DNA of 10,737 nucleotides from Desulfofustis sp. (GTDB lineage Bacteria; Desulfobacterota; Desulfobulbia; Desulfobulbales; Desulfocapsaceae), in assembly GCA_029287755.1 (NCBI GenBank), contig JARFQM010000281.1, positions 1 through 10,737 of the forward strand, given 5' to 3'. How positions within the stretch are numbered: the first letter of the stretch is position 1; each line of letters opens with the position of its first letter. Shown piece by piece: positions 6,443-10,737 of the stretch. The notes beneath the pieces were generated by a model. That model was given only the letters and a program-made list of their open reading frames with translations. It was not told the origin of the DNA and searched no databases. Both the position numbers and the translations under genes were made by a program.

Positions 6443-7018
6443 TCAAAAAAACTGCAAACCGCATTCCGGGCAACTTTTCTGAGTTGGGGTAAAACGGGTC
6501 GAGCATGCCGGACAGACAGCTGTTTCCGCCTCTAAATCCAGTGTTGTCTCGGCCACCGAAAGAGCATCACTATCGAGGCCGGTGGAGCGGAGAAAATCTC
6601 TTCTGAGGATTTCCCCGGCTCGCTGAGCATCCGTGAGTTTGACCTTCAACTGAAGATCGGGTCCCCCTCAGCCCTTTGAGGCGGGGTCTCCGGCAAGTAT
6701 GGAAGGGACGTACCCTGCTTTCAGAAGCTGCTGCAGGGGTTTAAGATAGGTAAGTTTCCCCGACTGGATGGTAACCAGTTGATCAGCAGCAGATATTTCC
6801 ATGGAATATGTCTGCGCGCCTGCATCCTGCTGCCGGAGATTCGCCAACTTCTCCACACCTGGTATGAGCGCAACACCGCAGTCGGCACATGTTTCAATTT
6901 CTGCTCGATACTCAGCCCCGCATTGCGGGCAATAATTCGAATCCGTATCGATATCGCCGTGTTTGTGTGCCGCCGACTTTGCGGGTGATCTGTCGCGGCT
7001 GAATAATCTGCGCAGCAT
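6443..7018 (-). CDS. Candidate selenoprotein: two zinc ribbons flanking a DUF2007-like domain, in-frame UGA at codon 117
   Basis: Read through one in-frame TGA (6668-6670), this gene encodes 191 residues; a standard gene caller would split it into 6668-7018 and 6443-6649. An N-terminal zinc ribbon has C30, C33, C44 and C47. A central segment of about 80-140 (LVTIQSGKLTYLKPLQQLLKAGY onward, quoted here in parts) resembles DUF2007-type putative signal-transducing domains. A C-terminal ribbon has C169, C172, C183 and C186. Both ribbons share CX2C-X10-CX2C spacing. The TGA sits in SKG-U-GGPDLQLKV, with coding-like sequence on both sides, and a SECIS-like hairpin follows it. The second half has no ATG; its first possible start is a TTG at 6649 inside that hairpin. 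The gene starts 3 nt after the response-regulator stop, so it is translationally linked to it. Alternatives are a nonsense-mutated gene or two separate proteins. Function is unknown; redox or metal sensing is inferred. Confidence 0.7.
6641..6670 (-). promoter_or_regulatory. Candidate bacterial SECIS element with its UGA codon
   Basis: After the UGA (6670-6668) come 9 nt, then GATCTTC (6658-6652), loop AGTT (6651-6648) and GAAGGTC (6647-6641). The stem is 7 bp with one G-U pair. The loop starts 16 nt after the UGA, with G as its second base and a GU step. From memory this meets the usual bacterial SECIS description: apical loop of 3-14 nt, an early G, and a distance of about 16-37 nt. Confidence 0.6.
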
Positions 7019-7021
7019 ATT

Positions 7022-8380
7022 CTATTGCATCCCGTATTTCTGCAGCTTGTTCTGCAGCGTCTTGCGGGTGATTCCCAGACGCCGTGCCGCTTCGCTTTTA
7101 TTACCGCCGGTTTCCTTGAGGGTCTGGATGATCAGCTCCTTCTCGGCTTCCTGCAGGGTTGCCGGTTTGCTCCCTGAATTCTGCGGGTGTTCCTGAATGT
7201 GTTTCTGGATCGCCAGCGGCAGACTTTTTTCGGTAAGCTGACTGCCCCGCATCAGGATTACCGCCCGCTCAATGGCATTTTCCAATTCACGGACGTTGCC
7301 GGGCCACGGGTAGGCGCCAAGGTGGAGCATGAATTCCCTGCTCACCGATTCAACGGTGCGTCGATTCTTTTCGGCAAATCGGGCGATAAAATTTTCGGCC
7401 AGGAGTTCGATGTCACCGAGACGCCGCCGGAGCGGCGGCACTTCGAGGGTCACCACGTTGAGCCGGTAATAGAGGTCCTCCCGGAAACGGCCCCGTTCGA
7501 CCTCTGTTTCGAGGTCTCTGTTGGTGGCCGCGATGATTCTCACATCCACCTGGATGGTCTGGTCGCCCCCGACCCGCTGCAGCTCGCCCTCCTGCAATAC
7601 CCTGAGCAGCTTTACCTGCATCGCCGCCGAAGTTTCGCCAATCTCGTCCAGAAAGAGAGTGCCCCCGTCGGCCTGCATGAAGGTGCCGTCGCGCTGCCGG
7701 TCGGCCCCGGTAAAGGCCCCTTTCTCATGGCCAAAGAGCTCGGACTCGAGCAGGTTTTCGGCCAGCGCCGCACAATTGACCCTGACAAAAGGTTTGCCGC
7801 TTCTCTCGCTGTTGCGGTGCAAAGTTTCGGCGACCAGTTCCTTGCCCGTGCCAGATTCCCCGGTGATCAGCACCGTCGCCTCGGTGGGCGCCACGTAGCT
7901 CACCATCTCCAGCAGCTCAGCAATCTCCGGCGAATCGCCGATTATCTGGGTATCGAGTTGCCCCGGCTCGGTCCTGGGCTCCCGTTTGCGCTCCTCCACC
8001 CGGTGATGGTCCAGGGCCCTCATCAAGGTCAGTTTGAGGCGCTCGAAATCGAGCGGTTTAGTCAGGTAGTCGTGGGCCCCGCGCTTCATCAGATCAACGG
8101 CGTCATCCACCGAAGAAAAGGCGGTCATGATGATCACCGGCAGGGACGGCTTCAGTTGATTGATGCGGGCGAAGGCTTCGAGCCCGCTCATGCGCGCCAT
8201 CTTGACGTCCATCAGCACCGCATCGAAATCACGCCGTTCGACGACACTGACCGCGGTATCCCCGTCGTCGGCTTCTACGCAGTTGTAGCCCCACTCCCTG
8301 AACATGGTGCAGAGCATATAGCGGTGCACCTGCTCATCGTCGACCACCAGAATGTCCACCCCGGTCTTCTTGGAGCTCAC
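7022..8380 (-). CDS. Sigma-54-dependent response regulator, NtrC/AtoC type
   Basis: A complete 452-residue enhancer-binding regulator. The receiver domain (about 1-120) has the acidic pair D14-D15, phospho-acceptor Asp58, Thr86 and Lys108. The AAA+ domain (about 145-380) has Walker A GESGTGKE (174-181), the sigma-54-contacting GAFTGA loop (221-226) and Walker B FLDE (D245-E246). A Fis-type helix-turn-helix lies at 427-450 (NKSEAARRLGITRKTLQNKL). On phosphorylation it should hydrolyse ATP to open sigma-54 promoters. The start is GTG 8380, supported by AGGAG 7 nt upstream. It lies 16 nt after the flavoprotein gene and 3 nt before the zinc-ribbon gene, so the three are an operon. No histidine kinase is in the window, so it is an orphan regulator here. 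A 448-codon antisense frame over it is a GC-driven shadow. Confidence 0.96.
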   Translation of the reverse strand: MSSKKTGVDILVVDDEQVHRYMLCTMFREWGYNCVEADDGDTAVSVVERRDFDAVLMDVKMARMSGLEAFARINQLKPSLPVIIMTAFSSVDDAVDLMKRGAHDYLTKPLDFERLKLTLMRALDHHRVEERKREPRTEPGQLDTQIIGDSPEIAELLEMVSYVAPTEATVLITGESGTGKELVAETLHRNSERSGKPFVRVNCAALAENLLESELFGHEKGAFTGADRQRDGTFMQADGGTLFLDEIGETSAAMQVKLLRVLQEGELQRVGGDQTIQVDVRIIAATNRDLETEVERGRFREDLYYRLNVVTLEVPPLRRRLGDIELLAENFIARFAEKNRRTVESVSREFMLHLGAYPWPGNVRELENAIERAVILMRGSQLTEKSLPLAIQKHIQEHPQNSGSKPATLQEAEKELIIQTLKETGGNKSEAARRLGITRKTLQNKLQKYGMQ

Positions 8381-8396
8381 GTTCTACTCCTGCGCT

Positions 8397-8972
8397 TCAG
8401 TCGCTTATCCTGTCGAGCAGCCAGGCCATGTTTTCCCCGAGCTGGCGCATGGTCTTCATCCCCTCCTCGTCTGAGGCAACTTCACCCTTTTCCCTGCCGA
8501 TGCCGATATTCCAATAACTGGAGCCGACGATGATCATCTGGCCGATCTGGAAAAAGTGATTCATCGTGTCAAAGGCGTGTATCGAGCCGGCCCGGCGGAC
8601 CGCGACCACGGCGGCGCCGATCTTGCGCTTGTAAAGATCGCCGTTGGCCCGGCCGACCATGCCGGAGCGATCGATCAGCGCTTTCATCTCCGTCGACACA
8701 TCGGCGAAATAGGTCGGAGATCCGAGGATGATGGCGTCGGCCCCGGCCATCTTTTCAACACACTCATTGAGCATATCATCTTTGATGACACAGCTGCCGT
8801 CTTTTTTCTTGATACAGACAAAACAGGCCATGCAGCCCTTGAGATTGCTTCCCGCCAGCTCCACCAGTTCGGTCTCGGCACCGCTTTGCCTGAGCGGTTC
8901 GAGCACCGTTTCGAGCAGCAGCTTGGTGTTTCCATCTTTTCTGGCACTTGCGCAAAACGCTACGACTTTCAT
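8397..8972 (-). CDS. Iron-sulfur flavoprotein-like NADPH-dependent FMN reductase
   Basis: A 191-residue flavodoxin-fold protein. The FMN-phosphate loop is SARKDGNT (9-16), and a second flavin-contact motif is GSPTYF (84-89). Between them lies a compact cysteine motif, C47-x2-C50-x2-C53-x7-C61. This is the hallmark of iron-sulfur flavoproteins (ISF), which carry a [4Fe-4S] cluster next to FMN and pass electrons, for example to O2 or peroxide, in anaerobes. It is presumably a cytoplasmic electron carrier; donor and acceptor are not known. ATG 8972 is preceded by AGGTGG 7 nt upstream. It is the first gene of the operon with the sigma-54 regulator and the zinc-ribbon candidate selenoprotein, which suggests a shared redox theme. 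Assignment to ISF rather than a plain NADPH-dependent FMN reductase rests on the four cysteines. Confidence 0.88.
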   Translation of the reverse strand: MKVVAFCASARKDGNTKLLLETVLEPLRQSGAETELVELAGSNLKGCMACFVCIKKKDGSCVIKDDMLNECVEKMAGADAIILGSPTYFADVSTEMKALIDRSGMVGRANGDLYKRKIGAAVVAVRRAGSIHAFDTMNHFFQIGQMIIVGSSYWNIGIGREKGEVASDEEGMKTMRQLGENMAWLLDRISD

Positions 8973-9066
8973 AGCAAATCCACCTTGTGATGAGTTATGT
9001 TTAATGGTACTGGTTGACGTAAAATCAACGGGCGGCTGAATCCGCTTTTATTGTACCGAGCGAAAC

Positions 9067-9100
9067 CGGAGGGGGCACAACAACTATTGTGTCCCCTCTG
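9067..9100. repeat. Long inverted repeat in the divergent intergenic region
   Basis: GAGGGGGCACAA (9069-9080) pairs with TTGTGTCCCCTC (9087-9098) over 12 bp with one G-U, around a CAACTA loop. Two more pairs extend the stem to 14 bp (9067-9100). It lies about midway between the divergent starts at 8972 and 9204. No T-run follows on either strand, so a regulator-binding site or leader structure is more likely than a terminator. Confidence 0.5.
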
Positions 9101-9203
9101 ATGTCAGCATGTTCAGCAGGTGCCCATACTACCACTATTGGAAGTCCGTAACAATTGTTTACCACGGCCTTTTTTACCCGTAACCAAAGCTGCAGACCAT
9201 CCC

Positions 9204-9692
9204 ATGGAAAACATTCTTATCCTGACCACCGGCGGCACCATCGATAAGATCTATTTTGATGCCAACAGCACTTACGAGGTGGGGCCGCCAAATATCTCCA
9301 CCCTGCTCGCCGAGCTCAATCTGTCGATCAGCTACCGCATTGTCCCGGTTCTGAGAAAAGACAGCCTCGATCTCACCGACGACGACCGGCAGCTCATCTA
9401 CCATCAGGCCGCCGCCTGTGAGGAGACGAGGATCCTCATCACCCACGGAACCGACACCATGATCGAAACCGGGGCCGCGCTGCAGGCCATCCCCGGCAAG
9501 ACCATTGTACTCACCGGCGCCCTGCAGCCCGCCCTGTTCAAGACCAGCGACGCCCTCTTCAATATCGGCTGCGGGCTCGCCGCAGTGCAGACGCTTGACA
9601 GCGGTGTCTACATTGCCATGAGCGGCAGGATCTTCGAGTGCAGCAAGGTACGGAAAAATCACCTGACCCATCGCTTTGAACCATTGGACTGA
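9204..9692 (+). CDS. Short asparaginase-like protein (N-terminal asparaginase domain only)
   Basis: A 162-residue protein equal to the N-terminal domain of type I/II L-asparaginases, which are about 330 residues. The first catalytic block TTGGTIDK carries Thr12, with Tyr24 at the place of the flexible-loop Tyr. The second block H81-G-T-D-T85 carries the Thr83-Asp84 pair. VLTGALQPALFKTSDALFN corresponds to the third conserved block. The C-terminal domain is absent. The stop is natural: an AI-2E-family gene with its own ribosome site begins 12 nt later, so this is not an obvious truncation. I recall stand-alone short asparaginase-domain proteins in other proteobacteria. Amidohydrolase activity is possible but unproven. 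ATG 9204 is chosen because the family begins there; the open frame reaches 9120, but the Shine-Dalgarno before 9204 is weak. Confidence 0.85.
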   Translation: MENILILTTGGTIDKIYFDANSTYEVGPPNISTLLAELNLSISYRIVPVLRKDSLDLTDDDRQLIYHQAAACEETRILITHGTDTMIETGAALQAIPGKTIVLTGALQPALFKTSDALFNIGCGLAAVQTLDSGVYIAMSGRIFECSKVRKNHLTHRFEPLD

Positions 9693-9704
9693 CAGGGAGT
9701 CGCC

Positions 9705-10737
9705 ATGAAGGGAGAAACCATCAACAATCTAGTCCTGCTGTCCCTGGTGCTGTTCATTTCAGTGCTCTTTCTGGTGATGATTCATCAGTTCCTGATGCCC
9801 ATGCTCATGGCCGGCATTTTTTCGGCCATGCTCAGCCCCTTTCACCGCTGGCTTACGGGTAAAATAGGGGGACGCACGCATATCGCTTCGCTGATCACCA
9901 TAGTGGGCATCATTATCCTGATTCTGGTACCGCTGTCCGTCCTGGTGGGCATCGTTGCCGCCCAGGCGGTAACCGTCGGCCAATCGGTCACCCCCTTCGT
10001 ACAGACTTTTATCAACGAACCTTCGACCCTGACCGAGTATCTGGGCCGACTGCCGTTCTACGAGCAGATCATGCCCTACCGGGATATTCTCATCGAGCGG
10101 GCCGGTCAGGCGGTGGCTACCGTTTCGTCCTTTCTCGTCAACTCCCTGTCGTCGGCTACCAAGGTCACCATTCAGGCTTTGTTCGGCACCATCATCATGC
10201 TCTATGTGATGTTTTATTTCTTTTCCATGGGCACCGTGCTGCTCGACCGGATCCTCTACTACCTGCCCCTCAGAGACGATGATGAGCAGCGGCTGCTCAA
10301 ACAGTTCACCTCGGTCACCAGGGCAACCCTCAAAGGGACCCTGATCATCGGTCTGATGCAGGGTACGATCTGCGGTCTGGGGTTTTATTTTGCCGATATC
10401 GAAGGCCCGGTGTTCTGGGGAACGGTGATGGCGGTTACCTCGGTGATACCTGCTTTCGGCACCGCCATCATCTGGGTGCCGGCGGCGATCCTGCTGGCCC
10501 TGACGGCCAAATGGGTCGGGGTCATTATTCTGGTGGTGATCTGCGGCTTGATCTCGGGCAACCTGGACAACCTGATCAGGCCCCGGCTGGTCGGCAAGGA
10601 TGCCGAGATGCACGATCTCTTCATCCTCTTCGGCACCCTCGGCGGCATCTCCATGTTTGGCATTTTGGGCATAATCGTCGGCCCGATTATCGCCGCCCTG
10701 TTCAGCACCGTCTGGCAAATCTATGGAGATTCGTTCA
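9705..10737 (+). CDS. AI-2E family transporter (3' end outside window)
   Basis: The frame runs from ATG 9705 to the window edge, giving 344 codons without a stop. A GGGAG lies 5 nt upstream of the start. The protein is very hydrophobic. Two membrane segments lie near the N-terminus (about 8-45) and one around 60-90. A more polar stretch of about 90-150 follows, then several helices from about 155 on. The late segment contains NLDNLIRPRLVGKDAEMHDL, then a glycine-rich GTLGGISMFGILGIIVGP, both typical of the PerM/YdiK/TqsA-type AI-2E transporter family (PF01594). Members are inner-membrane exporters or antiporters of varied or unknown substrates, so the autoinducer-2 name should not be taken literally. 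Only the extreme C-terminus is missing, judged by the usual length of about 350. It follows the short asparaginase gene by 12 nt, so the two are probably cotranscribed. The 319-codon antisense frame over it is a shadow. Confidence 0.93.
   Translation, partial: MKGETINNLVLLSLVLFISVLFLVMIHQFLMPMLMAGIFSAMLSPFHRWLTGKIGGRTHIASLITIVGIIILILVPLSVLVGIVAAQAVTVGQSVTPFVQTFINEPSTLTEYLGRLPFYEQIMPYRDILIERAGQAVATVSSFLVNSLSSATKVTIQALFGTIIMLYVMFYFFSMGTVLLDRILYYLPLRDDDEQRLLKQFTSVTRATLKGTLIIGLMQGTICGLGFYFADIEGPVFWGTVMAVTSVIPAFGTAIIWVPAAILLALTAKWVGVIILVVICGLISGNLDNLIRPRLVGKDAEMHDLFILFGTLGGISMFGILGIIVGPIIAALFSTVWQIYGDSF

Noticed and set aside
6415..6450. GTTCGAGCCCC on the minus strand, reminiscent of a tRNA T-loop and a possible tRNA-end remnant
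   Set aside because: The flanks cannot form a T-arm (the arms are not complementary), and no acceptor or anticodon arm is found nearby.
6293..6535. + strand open frame of 80 codons starting at a TTG
   Set aside because: It overlaps the conserved zinc-ribbon end of the minus-strand gene and has no ribosome site or protein-like pattern.
7187..8533. 448-codon + strand open frame opposite the response regulator
   Set aside because: It is a shadow caused by high GC in a gene whose minus-strand product has every NtrC-family motif.
9032..9049. GCGG-CTGAAT-CCGC followed by TTTT, considered as a + strand terminator
   Set aside because: The stem is only 4-5 bp and it lies between two divergent gene starts, where no + strand transcript is expected to end.
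9759..10718. 319-codon minus strand open frame opposite the AI-2E transporter
   Set aside because: It is rich in His, Asp, Gln and Gly, typical of the reverse complement of a membrane-protein gene. The + strand reading is a clear transporter.

Overview
The window carries metabolic, cold-shock and redox/regulatory genes from a bacterial chromosome. It contains a NtrC-type sigma-54 response regulator, an iron-sulfur flavoprotein-like reductase, two CxxxCxxCC metal-cluster proteins and a probable selenocysteine codon. Together these fit an anaerobic, selenoprotein-using proteobacterium, most likely a sulfate-reducing Desulfobacterota of the Desulfobulbales type. This placement is an inference from gene content; no rRNA or marker gene is present. 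I see no insertion sequence, CRISPR array, tRNA or rRNA.

Left part (1-4071). The 3' end of a tagaturonate-epimerase-like gene (+) faces an aldo/keto reductase (-). Upstream of the reductase lie a possible promoter and a wide inverted repeat, then a classical short-chain dehydrogenase (-). Next come two divergent YkgJ-type cysteine-cluster genes, with a perfect 10-bp palindrome and a good sigma-70 promoter between them.

Middle part (4072-5996). This is a cold-shock module: an RhlE-like DEAD-box RNA helicase behind a leader of about 300 nt with stacked hairpins, then a CspA-family protein with its own hairpin leader and a strong hairpin after its stop.

Right part (6078-8972, minus strand). 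A compact operon reads, in transcription order, iron-sulfur flavoprotein-like reductase, orphan sigma-54 response regulator (GTG start), and a two-zinc-ribbon protein. The last gene is interrupted by an in-frame TGA. The frame stays protein-like on both sides of the TGA. Both ends carry zinc ribbons of identical CX2C-X10-CX2C spacing. A 7-bp hairpin with an AGUU loop begins 9 nt after the TGA, as expected of a bacterial SECIS. I therefore read it as one 191-residue candidate selenoprotein rather than two small genes; this is the most interesting item in the window. A small hypothetical gene lies downstream.

Far right (9204-10737). Across a divergent intergenic region with a 14-bp-stem inverted repeat lies a two-gene + strand unit: a short, N-terminal-domain-only asparaginase-like protein and an AI-2E-family membrane transporter that runs off the window.
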